Of a DNA stretch of 19,059 nucleotides, positions 7,298-16,104 are shown piece by piece (position 1 is the stretch's first letter; each line of letters opens with the position of its first letter). The notes below the pieces were generated by a model. That model saw only the letters and a program-made list of their open reading frames with translations. It did no database searches and was not told the DNA's origin. A program made the translations under genes and the position numbers. Source of the DNA: an uncultured Granulosicoccaceae bacterium (lineage in GTDB: Bacteria; Pseudomonadota; Gammaproteobacteria; Granulosicoccales; Granulosicoccaceae); NCBI GenBank assembly GCA_937951695.1, contig CALFBL010000139.1, positions 1 to 19,059 on the forward strand, written 5' to 3'.

Positions 7298-8410
7298 ATG
7301 ACGGATACGCGACAAACACCTTTTTATGACTGCCACCTTGAGGCATCAGGGAAGCTGGTGGACTTTGCAGGTTGGTCGTTGCCAATCCATTACGGCTCCT
7401 TAGTGGCCGAACACAATGCGGTGCGCAATGACTCTGGCATGTTCGACGTCTCCCATATGGTTGTCTCCGATGTGCGTGGTGAGCGTTCGGTGCAGGCGTT
7501 ACGGTTGACCCTTACAAACGATATTGCCAAGCTCACTGACAACTCAGCTCTCTACAGCTGCTTGTGTGCGGACACAGGCGGAGTTGTCGACGATCTAATT
7601 GTGTACCGAATCGCAGCTGAGCATTATCGAGTTATTTCCAACGCAGCCACTCGCAACAAGGTACTTGATTGGTTAGCCAAACACGGTGTTGCAGACTGTC
7701 ACAGCATCATGCCCGGACAGCTAAGCATGTTGGCGGTGCAGGGGCCAAACGCGGTTGCCAAAGTGCAGCGGGTTGCCCAATCCCTGATCGAACCCGCAAC
7801 AGCGAGTGCCGTTGATATAGCATCACTGTCGAACTTTGGCTGCGCCACGCTGGGGGACGTGTTTGTCGGGCGAACCGGGTACACCGGCGAGGACGGGGTT
7901 GAAATAGTGGTCCCGCAAGCTGCCGCTAAACCGTATTGGCGTGCCTTGATTGATGCTGGCGTCACCCCGTGTGGGCTGGGTGCGCGCGACACCTTAAGGC
8001 TGGAAGCGGGTATGAGCTTGTACGGCAACGATTTGGATGATGAACATTCGCCGTTCGAATCTGGTATCGGATGGACGGTCGATTTCGCCGATGAATCGCG
8101 TAACTTTGTTGGTCGCAGTGCTTTGGCCGCACAAGAAAAAGCGGGCACTGCGATGCTTAGAATCGGTATTGAATTGCAGGAGCGTGGCGTGTTGCGGGCT
8201 GGGCAACCGATCAGTAAGAATGGGAAGGTAATTGGAGTGGTGACGTCGGGTACCTATAGCCCAACACTGCAACGCACGATCGCTTTGGCGCGTGTTAAGC
8301 GAGACTGTGTGCCAAAAATCGACGACAAACACAGCGGCTTAACGGTGGAAATTCGCAGCAAACCGATTAGTTCGTTGCGCGTCGGCGTTCCATTTTTGCC
8401 GAAACGCTAA
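7298..8410 (+). CDS. gcvT: Aminomethyltransferase, glycine cleavage T protein
   Basis: GcvT takes the aminomethyl group held on lipoylated H protein, releases ammonia and passes the carbon to tetrahydrofolate, giving 5,10-methylenetetrahydrofolate. The protein has 370 residues from the ATG at 7298, close to the 364 of E. coli GcvT. Family signatures are DFAGWSLPI (about 22-30), SGMFDVSHM (46-54), GGVVDDLIVYR with the catalytic Asp pair at 98-99, GARDTLRLEAGMSLYGNDLD and the C-terminal GTYSPTLQRTIALARV. The open frame reaches back to 7196, but the upstream 34 codons lie in the riboswitch platform and do not look like GcvT, so the start at 7298 is preferred even though its Shine-Dalgarno is weak. 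It is the first gene after the glycine riboswitch and is followed by gcvP after 76 bases. Confidence 0.95.
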   Translation: MTDTRQTPFYDCHLEASGKLVDFAGWSLPIHYGSLVAEHNAVRNDSGMFDVSHMVVSDVRGERSVQALRLTLTNDIAKLTDNSALYSCLCADTGGVVDDLIVYRIAAEHYRVISNAATRNKVLDWLAKHGVADCHSIMPGQLSMLAVQGPNAVAKVQRVAQSLIEPATASAVDIASLSNFGCATLGDVFVGRTGYTGEDGVEIVVPQAAAKPYWRALIDAGVTPCGLGARDTLRLEAGMSLYGNDLDDEHSPFESGIGWTVDFADESRNFVGRSALAAQEKAGTAMLRIGIELQERGVLRAGQPISKNGKVIGVVTSGTYSPTLQRTIALARVKRDCVPKIDDKHSGLTVEIRSKPISSLRVGVPFLPKR

Positions 8411-8486
8411 ACTTGAATCCTTGAATTTGCGAAACCGTGAATCCCAGTATCGACACAGTTAACTAAGACTCAATGGTTGAAAACGC

Positions 8487-11324
8487 ATGAAATCAGACTT
8501 TCCCGCGCGACATATCGGCCCTACCGACAACGACATCACGAGAATGCTCGAAGCATTGTCGGTACCCTCGTTAGATGAATTGCTCGAACAAGTGGTGCCA
8601 AATAGCATTCTTAACACTCACAAGTTGCAGGTTCCGGGCGCCCTGACGGAAAGCGAAGCCCTTGAAGCTTTGCAACAAATCGCATCGAAAAATCGTGTTG
8701 TCAGAACCTTGTTGGGCCAGGGTTATCATGATTGCTTTACCCCATCGGTGATTCGCCGTTGTGTGTTAGAAAATCCCGGGTGGTATACGGCCTACACCCC
8801 TTACCAACCGGAAATCGCGCAAGGTCGGCTGGAAGTGCTGTTTAACTTTCAGACCTTAGTTGCCGAGCTGACCGGGCTTCCGATTGCTAACGCCTCCTTA
8901 CTCGATGAGGCCACAGCGGTCGCCGAAGCGGTGACCTTGGCGCACCGAATGGCCCGGGGCAAAAAGAACACGGTGGTGGTTGATGAGGGCTGCCATCCCC
9001 AAACCTTGGCCGTACTGCAAACGCGTGCTGAGCCGCTCGACATTAATTTGGTGCATGTTGCCGTTGCTGACATTCCTTCGCATTCCTGTGACGAAGTGTG
9101 TGCCGTGATTACTCAATACCTCCATACAAAGGGTGAGGTGCAAGACATTGCCCCTGCCATAGAGGTAGCCAAAACGCTCAACGCTCTGGCCATTGTCGTT
9201 GCAGACCCTTTAGCGTTAGTGCTATTGCCTGCTCCTGGGGAGCTGGGCGCTGATATCGTGGTGGGCAGTGCGCAACGCTTTGGTGTGCCGATGGGCTTTG
9301 GCGGTCCGCACGCTGCGTTCATGGCGTGCACGGATGCGTGTAAACGAAGCATCCCCGGGCGCTTGGTTGGGCAATCGATATCGACCACAGGAGAGCCGGC
9401 TTATCGTTTGGCGTTGCAAACGCGCGAACAACACATCCGACGTGACAAGGCGACTTCAAACATTTGCACCGCTCAGGCGCTTCTGGCTATAGTTGCGACC
9501 TTGTACGCGTGCTATCACGGCCCAAAGGGTTTGCGCGAGATTGCGCTGCGTACTCGTGCCCGAGCCGATCAACTCGCGGCCAGCATTGCCGCCCTTGGGG
9601 GCACCATAAACAACGCAGATTGGTTTGATACCTTGCATGTGAGCGTGCCGGGTGAGAAAGCCTGTAACGTCAGGGATGCCCTGCTAGAGGCTAATTTTAA
9701 CGCCAAGGTGCTAGATGCCAGTTCGCTGCTGATCAGTGTAGACGAAACCATTAACGCAGTGGATGTTGAAAACATTGTTAAGGCCTTTGCGCAAGTCATC
9801 GGCCAAGGTATGGTTTCGGTGGCGAATCAGAAAGTTCGTGATGATAGCCAGGATCGAGCGATGAATTTTCTCAGTCAGGCTTGTTTTAATTCCTATCATT
9901 CCGAGACGGACATGATGCGCTATTGCCGTCGTTTAGCCGATAAAGATCTGGCACTGGACCGTGCCATGATTCCTTTGGGTTCGTGCACCATGAAGCTCAA
10001 TGCCGCGAGTGAAATGATGCCGGTGTTGTGGCCTGAGTTCAGTCGTATGCACCCGTTTGCCCCAGCAGATCAATGCGTTGGGTATCGGCAGATTATTGAT
10101 GAGGTAGAGCAGTGGTTATGTGCCTGCACCGGATACGATGCCGTATCGCTGCAACCGAATGCGGGCAGCCAGGGTGAATACGCCGGGTTACTGGCCATTC
10201 GTGCCTACCACCACAGCCGGGGAGATCAGCAGCGTAACGTGTGTTTGATTCCCGCGTCGGCCCACGGCACCAATCCAGCCAGTGCCAACATGGTGGGTTT
10301 AACAGTGGTTGTCGTCACATGCGACGATAAGGGCAATGTCGACTTGACGGACTTAAAAGCAAAAATTGACACGCACGCCGATGCAGTTGCAGCCATCATG
10401 ATCACCTACCCCTCTACGCATGGCGTGTTCGAATACAACGTACGTCGTGTCTGTGAATTGGTGCATGAAGCTGGCGGGCAAGTATACATCGATGGCGCCA
10501 ATATGAACGCTATGGTGGGTGTGGCGCAACCGGGTCAATTTGGCGGGGATGTCTCGCACCTAAATTTACACAAAACGTTCTGCATACCGCACGGCGGTGG
10601 TGGTCCGGGAGTCGGGCCAGTGGCTGTGGGTCGTCACTTAGCAGAATTTTTGCCAGGGCACGCAGAGCTTGCCAAGCAGGAGCGCGCTGTCAGTGCCGCG
10701 CCGTATGGCAGTGCGATGATTTTGCCCATTACCTGGATGTACATTCGCATGATGGGCCCCGGCGGACTCGTTGATGCAACCAAAACGGCCATTCTTAACG
10801 CCAATTACATCGCTACACGTCTGCAGAGTGTGTTCCCGATTTTGTATCGCGGAGAAAACGGGCGGGTAGCCCATGAGTGCATTCTGGATACGCGTGTTTT
10901 GAAAGAGGCCTCGGGCATTACGGTAGACGATATCGCAAAGCGCTTGATGGACCACGGCTTCCATGCACCCACCATGTCCTTCCCGGTGGCCGGAACCTTG
11001 ATGATTGAGCCTACCGAGAGTGAATCATTGAGCGAGATTGATCGTTTCTGTGACGCCATGCTGTCCATTCATGAAGAAGCCATGAGAGTGGTGTCCGGTG
11101 AGTGGCCAGCGGATAATAATCCGTTAGTCAACGCCCCGCATACCATCGATGCACTGATCGCCGCGCAATGGACAGCACCATATTCACGTGAGTTGGCAGC
11201 CTATCCGAGCGCTGCCACCACATTATCAGTGAAGTACTGGCCACCGGTCGGTCGGGTGGATCATGTGTACGGGGATAAGAATCTTATCTGCAGTTGCCCA
11301 CCCTTGAGTGACTACACGGTGTAA
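8487..11324 (+). CDS. gcvP: Glycine dehydrogenase (decarboxylating), P protein, one-chain form
   Basis: GcvP is the pyridoxal-phosphate enzyme that decarboxylates glycine and loads the aminomethyl group on the lipoyl arm of H protein. The 945-residue chain contains both halves that in some bacteria are split into GcvPA and GcvPB. It opens with ARHIGPTDND, typical of the family. The N half carries LLGQGYHDCFTP and NPGWYTAYTPYQPEI. The C half has IPLGSCTMKLN, the QPNAGSQGEYAGLLAIR segment and HLNLHKTFCIPHGGGGPG, in which Lys696 should hold PLP. The chain is about a dozen residues shorter than E. coli GcvP, within the normal range. It lies downstream of gcvT, so it should share the riboswitch control. 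Unusually, there is no gcvH in the 76-base gap or after it. The Shine-Dalgarno region is poor. Confidence 0.97.
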   Translation: MKSDFPARHIGPTDNDITRMLEALSVPSLDELLEQVVPNSILNTHKLQVPGALTESEALEALQQIASKNRVVRTLLGQGYHDCFTPSVIRRCVLENPGWYTAYTPYQPEIAQGRLEVLFNFQTLVAELTGLPIANASLLDEATAVAEAVTLAHRMARGKKNTVVVDEGCHPQTLAVLQTRAEPLDINLVHVAVADIPSHSCDEVCAVITQYLHTKGEVQDIAPAIEVAKTLNALAIVVADPLALVLLPAPGELGADIVVGSAQRFGVPMGFGGPHAAFMACTDACKRSIPGRLVGQSISTTGEPAYRLALQTREQHIRRDKATSNICTAQALLAIVATLYACYHGPKGLREIALRTRARADQLAASIAALGGTINNADWFDTLHVSVPGEKACNVRDALLEANFNAKVLDASSLLISVDETINAVDVENIVKAFAQVIGQGMVSVANQKVRDDSQDRAMNFLSQACFNSYHSETDMMRYCRRLADKDLALDRAMIPLGSCTMKLNAASEMMPVLWPEFSRMHPFAPADQCVGYRQIIDEVEQWLCACTGYDAVSLQPNAGSQGEYAGLLAIRAYHHSRGDQQRNVCLIPASAHGTNPASANMVGLTVVVVTCDDKGNVDLTDLKAKIDTHADAVAAIMITYPSTHGVFEYNVRRVCELVHEAGGQVYIDGANMNAMVGVAQPGQFGGDVSHLNLHKTFCIPHGGGGPGVGPVAVGRHLAEFLPGHAELAKQERAVSAAPYGSAMILPITWMYIRMMGPGGLVDATKTAILNANYIATRLQSVFPILYRGENGRVAHECILDTRVLKEASGITVDDIAKRLMDHGFHAPTMSFPVAGTLMIEPTESESLSEIDRFCDAMLSIHEEAMRVVSGEWPADNNPLVNAPHTIDALIAAQWTAPYSRELAAYPSAATTLSVKYWPPVGRVDHVYGDKNLICSCPPLSDYTV

Positions 11325-11752
11325 GTGGTTGAATTTCGTGTAGCGCTGTGGAGGTATGCGGTAGTTGGCCGAATTTTTTTTGAACTCATGTTTCGGAGTT
11401 AAAATTGGCCAATTTCGTGGTCATTTATGCTTATATTTCCTAATAGGTACATCACCAACGCTCACCAGTTCGACCGGAACTTCAGTCTGGGTATTGCCAT
11501 AGTGCACGCGGCAGTACGATTGCGAGACATTAAAGCTGGCAAGTCAAAAAAAGACGAGCGCGAAACCGAAACCGAATCGGAACCTACCACCCTGTCCCTC
11601 TGTCAGAATAGATGCAGCCTCTCACTGAGAGAATTCTTATTCCTTTCGCTCTCGGCTCAGAACAAACTGACCAGGCGTGCAAGCTGAATCAATTAGAAGG
11701 TCACAGGTTAGGGGCTTTTCGCCAACAATGAATTCCGAAATTTTCCTAAGGA
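11325..11752. other. Intergenic stretch between convergent gcvP and hutU
   Basis: This stretch separates two genes that point at each other, so terminators are expected. It holds the AT-flanked stem at 11365-11412 and a 13-base inverted repeat CTCTCA-C-TGAGAG (11619-11631). An 86-codon open frame at 11427-11687 has no ribosome binding site, a low-complexity Ser/Glu/Thr-rich second half and no family I recognise, so I do not call it a gene. On the minus strand the sequence right after hutU has only a small GGC-GAAAA-GCC stem. Confidence 0.5.
11365..11415. terminator. Inverted-repeat stem after gcvP, including a 14-bp perfect palindrome
   Basis: TTGGCC-G-AATTTT (11365-11377) pairs with AAAATTGGCCAA (11401-11412) with a single bulged G, giving a 12-bp stem and a loop of about 23 bases. 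The right arm is part of AAATTGGCCAATTT (11402-11415), which is a perfect palindrome by itself. A T-run lies within the loop side rather than after the stem, so it is an atypical terminator; it could also be a protein-binding site. Confidence 0.4.
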
Positions 11753-13429
11753 CTACAAAATGCCTGGGAGGTTGAGATTATGTTCAACCGCACAATCGCG
11801 CGCTGTGTCGTAGCCAGCATCCGCATGTCGCATAACACCCGTTGCAGGGTCGTTCCATAACACACGACCTATTCGCGCATCGGCGTCTCCAGTTCCATCA
11901 CAACAGATGACCATGCCGGAATGCTGAGAGAATCCCATGCCCACACCACCGCCATGATGAATCGATACCCATGTTGCTCCAGACGCTGTATTTAATAGCG
12001 CATTGAGCAATGGCCAGTCAGAAATTGCATCTGATCCATCCTTCATGGACTCAGTTTCTCGGTTTGGTGACGCAACAGATCCCGAATCCAGGTGATCTCT
12101 GCCAATAACGATAGGTGCGCAGAGTTCTCCATTGCGAACCATCTCGTTGAATGCGAGACCAAGTTTGTGACGAACACCCAATCCAACCCAGCATATTCGG
12201 GCAGGCAAACCCTGAAATGAAATGTGATCACGCGCCATATCAAGCCAGTTGTGGAGATGCGGATCATCGACCAGCTCTTTTACTTTGGCATCGGTCTTAT
12301 AAATATCTTCCGGATCGCCAGACAGAGCACACCAACGAAAGGGGCCGATGCCCCGACAAAAGAGCGGTCTGATATATGCTGGTACAAAGCCGGGAAATGC
12401 AAAAGCGTTTTCAAGACCCTCTTCAAGCGCCACCTGCCGAATATTATTTCCATAGTCCAGTGTCGGAACACCGGCGTTCCAGAAATCCACCATGGCTTGC
12501 ACGTGGACCTTCATGGAGGCACGCGCCGCTTTCTCGACTGCCTTTGGATCGGATTCTGCTTTCCGGCGCCATTCTGCCACTGTCCAGCCGGAGGGTAGGT
12601 ATCCGTTGATTGGATCATGCGCTGACGTCTGATCGGTCACTATGTCAGGGCGCACACCACGATTGAATATCTCGGGGAAGATATCTGCTGCATTTCCGAT
12701 AAGCGCCACCGATTTGAACTCACCGACTTTCGTCCAATGCTCAATCAAAGAGAGCGCTTCATCCAAGGAGTGGGTTTTCTCATCGACATAGTTGGTGCGC
12801 AGCCTGAAATCTACACTTTTTTCGTCGCATTCGATGGCCAGACAACAAGCACCAGCCATGGTCGCTGCAAGCGGCTGCGCACCTCCCATGCCACCGAGAC
12901 CACCGGTAAGAACCCATCTACCCGTCAAATCACCTTTATAATGTTGGCGACCTGCTTCCATGAATGTTTCATAGGTTCCCTGAACGATGCCCTGACTGCC
13001 AATATAAATCCAAGAACCTGCTGTCATTTGGCCGTACATGGCCAAACCCTTTTTATCCAGTTCGTTGAAATGGTCCCAATTGGCCCAATGAGGAACAAGA
13101 TTTGAGTTGGCGATCAAAACGCGTGGTGCGTCTTTATGAGTTTGAAACACGCCAACCGGTTTACCAGATTGTACGAGGAGTGTCTGATCCTCTTCCAACT
13201 CTTTCAGGCTCTCCACGATCGCATCAAAATCCTGCCAGGTTCGTGCAGCGCGTCCAATGCCTCCATAAACAACGAGTTCATACGGATTTTCTGCCACGTC
13301 GGGGTGCAGGTTGTTCATAAGCATTCGCATTGGTGCTTCAGTAAGCCAGCTCTTAGCAGTTATTTCATTTCCGGTTGGTGGAAACACGTCACGGTGGTTA
13401 AGTCTGGTATCTGATGAATGGATGCTCAT
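11753..13429 (-). CDS. hutU: Urocanate hydratase
   Basis: HutU converts urocanate to 4-imidazolone-5-propionate using tightly bound NAD+ as electrophile; it is the second step of histidine breakdown. The 558-residue protein has the usual length and clear family segments: ENPYELVVYGGIGRAARTW near residue 47, the glycine-rich GGLGGMGGAQPLAATMAGA at about 174-192 that binds NAD, YGNNIRQVA, FPGFVPAYIRPLFCRGIGPFRW, and RDHLDSGSVASPNRETESMK followed by HHGGGVGMGFSQHSGMV. It is the last gene of the minus-strand operon, and its ATG overlaps the stop of the small secreted protein gene by four bases, which suggests coupled translation. Cytoplasmic enzyme. Confidence 0.98.
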   Translation of the reverse strand: MSIHSSDTRLNHRDVFPPTGNEITAKSWLTEAPMRMLMNNLHPDVAENPYELVVYGGIGRAARTWQDFDAIVESLKELEEDQTLLVQSGKPVGVFQTHKDAPRVLIANSNLVPHWANWDHFNELDKKGLAMYGQMTAGSWIYIGSQGIVQGTYETFMEAGRQHYKGDLTGRWVLTGGLGGMGGAQPLAATMAGACCLAIECDEKSVDFRLRTNYVDEKTHSLDEALSLIEHWTKVGEFKSVALIGNAADIFPEIFNRGVRPDIVTDQTSAHDPINGYLPSGWTVAEWRRKAESDPKAVEKAARASMKVHVQAMVDFWNAGVPTLDYGNNIRQVALEEGLENAFAFPGFVPAYIRPLFCRGIGPFRWCALSGDPEDIYKTDAKVKELVDDPHLHNWLDMARDHISFQGLPARICWVGLGVRHKLGLAFNEMVRNGELCAPIVIGRDHLDSGSVASPNRETESMKDGSDAISDWPLLNALLNTASGATWVSIHHGGGVGMGFSQHSGMVICCDGTGDADARIGRVLWNDPATGVMRHADAGYDTARDCAVEHNLNLPGIL

Positions 13430-13794
13430 TGAGATAAATTTCTTGGCTCATAGCGATTTTTTTCGCGAGCACCGTTTGCCTCAACCCAAAAAATCCAGTT
13501 GTTTGTTTCATCTAGGACGACTTTGAAACAGGCCCACACGTCAGACGGGGGCCAAACCGAACAATACTGGTCGCCTCTCACTTCCCATTGTCCAACACTT
13601 GGCCGGCCACCTGATTGGTAGTCCGTGTGGCCGTTGGCTTCAAAAGTTTGATAGGAGCTGTTTCCCCTGGCTGCAATTTTAGGCAGCAATCTTTTGATTT
13701 CAGAGCCACTCAATGTGCGCTCTGCAGCCAAAGCAGAAACACTAAGTGCTAATATCGCAACGCCAACACAGAATATGGTTTTCATGTTTTTCAT
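13426..13794 (-). CDS. Small secreted protein of unknown function inside the hut operon (DUF995-like)
   Basis: This is a 122-residue protein with a clear Sec signal peptide: basic MKNMK, a hydrophobic run of about 15 residues, and an ALA-A cleavage site near residue 23, predicting a mature periplasmic protein of about 98 residues. The mature part begins ERTLSGSEIKRLLP and contains GQWEVRGDQYCSVW and VWACFKVV; the two remaining cysteines (about 77 and 89) could form a disulfide. The pattern W-x-V-x-G-D-x-x-C followed by C-(F/Y) recalls DUF995 proteins, but I am not certain of that. Its start overlaps the hutG stop and its stop overlaps the hutU start, each by four bases, so it is translated as part of the operon. 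No hut role is known to me for such a protein; a periplasmic binding or protective role is only a guess. Confidence 0.75.
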   Translation of the reverse strand: MKNMKTIFCVGVAILALSVSALAAERTLSGSEIKRLLPKIAARGNSSYQTFEANGHTDYQSGGRPSVGQWEVRGDQYCSVWPPSDVWACFKVVLDETNNWIFWVEANGAREKNRYEPRNLSQ

Positions 13795-14570
13795 CCCTCA
13801 AACTCTCGAAGTGTTTCCAGTATTTCTCTTAGTACTGATCGCATTTGCTCCGCTTTGTCAGAAGCGTAGAGAAACGGTGTAGTTTCGTTTTCCATATAAG
13901 TGCATTGAGCTAGCTCCATCTGGATTGCATGGACTCCCTGTTCAGGCTGGCCATAGCGTCGGGTCGTCCACCCGCCTTTGAAGCGGCCGTTCAATACTGT
14001 TTTGTAGCCATTGGCGTTAGAGCAGATGGTTAGTACGGATTTTTCGATTTCGGGACAGCACGTTGTTCCGTTGTTTGTGCCGATGTTGAAATCGGGAAGC
14101 TTATCGTCAAACAGATACGGAATATTTGAACGGATGGAGTGACAATCATAGAGAATGGCAAACCCGTACACATCCTTTACCCTCATGATTTCGGCGGAAA
14201 GTGCGGCGTGATAGGGCTGATGGTATAGTATCTTTCGTTCTTTGACATCCTCATTGCTGGGCGGGGACTTCCAGATATTTCTGCCATCGAAATCGACTAG
14301 CGGAACCAGTGTTGTTGTGTTTTGACCTGGATACAAGCTTTCACCGGTTGGGTCGCGATTAACATCGACGACGTATCGATGGACAGTCGTTCTAACAGTT
14401 GTAAGATCAGGGATAAGCTCTTCATAGAGTTTGTGGATATGCCAATCCGTGTCGACCAACGAACGGCCGTTTTCGTTCAATGACTCCCCGACTTCATCTG
14501 TCAATTCAAGGCCGGTGTGAGGCATACCCAGTATGATGGGTCCAGATCCACTATTCACTTCAACGGTCAT
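13791..14570 (-). CDS. hutG: N-formylglutamate deformylase
   Basis: HutG hydrolyses N-formylglutamate to glutamate and formate, the last step of the five-enzyme histidine route. The 259-residue protein has the N-formylglutamate amidohydrolase plan: GMPHTGLEL with His18, DTDWHIHKLYE, HRYVVDVNRDPTGESLYPGQ, ILYDCHSIRSNIPYLFDDKLPDFNIGT, and NGRFKGGWTTRRYGQPEQGVHAIQMELAQ. The histidines and acidic residues fit a zinc site. Length is close to the 260-270 of Pseudomonas HutG. Its start overlaps the end of hutH by 11 bases and its stop overlaps the start of the small secreted gene. Its presence, together with hutF, shows that the pathway goes through N-formylglutamate and not through direct formiminoglutamase. 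Confidence 0.95.
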   Translation of the reverse strand: MTVEVNSGSGPIILGMPHTGLELTDEVGESLNENGRSLVDTDWHIHKLYEELIPDLTTVRTTVHRYVVDVNRDPTGESLYPGQNTTTLVPLVDFDGRNIWKSPPSNEDVKERKILYHQPYHAALSAEIMRVKDVYGFAILYDCHSIRSNIPYLFDDKLPDFNIGTNNGTTCCPEIEKSVLTICSNANGYKTVLNGRFKGGWTTRRYGQPEQGVHAIQMELAQCTYMENETTPFLYASDKAEQMRSVLREILETLREFEG

Positions 14571-16104
14571 GCTGATACCCTTTCGGCGTCAATGTGGGAA
14601 GACACAGACCACCACATAGGACACCATTCAAAACCAGCTCAGCGAGTCGCAAGATCTCATCGGACAGATATCGATCTTCGTTGAGTGTAGGGACAATGTT
14701 CCTAATTGTTTGCATGACGGCTTGCAAAATTGGGCTTGTTTTCAACGGTGCTCTGAATTCGACACCCTGCGAAGCACACATTGCCTCAACGGCAATGATG
14801 TGGCTCAGGTTCGAATTCATTCGCTTCAAGCGCATCGCGGCATGCGCAGCCATGCTCACGTGGTCTTCCTGATTGGCGGAGGTTGGCGTGGAGTCCGTTG
14901 AACATGGATTTGCAAGATGCTTATTTTCGCTCATTAGAGCAGCGGTCGTAACTTCGGCGATCATGAATCCCGAATTCAAACCGGGCTCGGGAGTGAGAAA
15001 AGCGGGCAGGTCATAGGACAAGGTAGGATTAACCATGAGTGCGACGCGTCGCTGTGAGATTGAACCGATTTCCGATAGGGCGATCGCAATTTGATCCGCC
15101 GCGAATGCTACTGGTTCAGCATGGAAATTTCCGCCTGAAACAACCCTTTCGCTGCTTGTCAAAACGAGTGGATTATCTGTCGCGGCATTGGCTTCAATTT
15201 CAAGCGTGCGCGCTGCGAAACGGAGGAGATCAATTGCGGCGCCCATTACCTGTGGTTGGCAACGAATACAATAGGGGTCCTGCACCCTTTGATCGTCAAC
15301 TCGGTGACTTTCCCTGATTTCGGATCCAGCAATAATATCGCGCATTGACGCAGCGACTTCGATTTGACCGGCGTGCCCACGAAGGGCGTGAATTTCCTCG
15401 GTTAGCGGGTCTGTCGAACCCATAATAGCGTCCGTGGAAAGTGCTGATACAACGATTGACGTTCGCACTGCACACCAGGCTTCAAACAGGGAGGAAAGGG
15501 CGCAGGCCGTTGAAAACTGAGTGCCGTTTATAAGGGCCAGTCCTTCTTTTGCACCCAGCGTGATCGGCTCGATGCCTGCGTCTTTGAGAGCGTGACCGCC
15601 GGGCAATAGCTTTCCGTTACTCCAGGCTTCTCCTTCCCCGATCATGACGGCCGCCATATGGGCAAGCGGAGCCAAATCACCCGATGCGCCGACAGATCCT
15701 TGGGAAGGAATTTTCGGGATCACATCATGCTTCAACATGCTTTCAAGCATCGCGATTGTTTCATGAGCTACACCGGAAGCACCGCGCCCCAGTGAGACAA
15801 GCTTCAAGGTCATCATCAACCGGGTTGCCCTAAGGTCAAGCGCTTCGCCAACACCACAGCAGTGAGACAGGATCAGATTTCGTTGCAACGTGGATGTATT
15901 TTTTGCTTCGATCTTTATTGAGGCGAGCTTTCCAAACCCCGTGTTGATTCCATAAACCGGCGCATCTCCTTCTGCCACGGAAGACACAATGTCGTGGGAC
16001 AATCGGATGGTTTCATGGCATGCTGGGGCTATTGTTATGTCACCATCTCCGAGCCAGGCAGTATTCAATTCATCAAGGCTGACATGACCAGGGTTTAGCT
16101 GCAT
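14560..16104 (-). CDS. hutH: Histidine ammonia-lyase
   Basis: HutH removes ammonia from L-histidine to give trans-urocanate, the entry step. It carries the self-forming MIO cofactor motif Ala-Ser-Gly within GSVGASGDLAPLAH at 140-142 of the 514-residue protein (142-144 in the Pseudomonas enzyme). VYGINTGFGKLA with the catalytic Tyr at 51, LINGTQFSTA, DNPLV and QEDHVSMA are all in place. An upstream ATG at 16128 is possible (522 residues), but I choose the one at 16104: GGAGAG stands about nine bases before it and its product begins MQLNPGHVSLDEL, matching the usual LKPGxLTLxxL start. It overlaps the end of hutI by 10 bases. Cytoplasmic, normally a tetramer. Confidence 0.96.
   Translation of the reverse strand: MQLNPGHVSLDELNTAWLGDGDITIAPACHETIRLSHDIVSSVAEGDAPVYGINTGFGKLASIKIEAKNTSTLQRNLILSHCCGVGEALDLRATRLMMTLKLVSLGRGASGVAHETIAMLESMLKHDVIPKIPSQGSVGASGDLAPLAHMAAVMIGEGEAWSNGKLLPGGHALKDAGIEPITLGAKEGLALINGTQFSTACALSSLFEAWCAVRTSIVVSALSTDAIMGSTDPLTEEIHALRGHAGQIEVAASMRDIIAGSEIRESHRVDDQRVQDPYCIRCQPQVMGAAIDLLRFAARTLEIEANAATDNPLVLTSSERVVSGGNFHAEPVAFAADQIAIALSEIGSISQRRVALMVNPTLSYDLPAFLTPEPGLNSGFMIAEVTTAALMSENKHLANPCSTDSTPTSANQEDHVSMAAHAAMRLKRMNSNLSHIIAVEAMCASQGVEFRAPLKTSPILQAVMQTIRNIVPTLNEDRYLSDEILRLAELVLNGVLCGGLCLPTLTPKGYQHDR

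Noticed and set aside
7699..8148. 149-codon minus-strand frame opposite gcvT
   Set aside because: It lies fully antisense to a certain gene and its product has no family features; a shadow of coding bias.
11427..11687. 86-codon plus-strand open frame after gcvP
   Set aside because: No Shine-Dalgarno, low-complexity second half and no recognisable family. A small unknown protein cannot be fully excluded.
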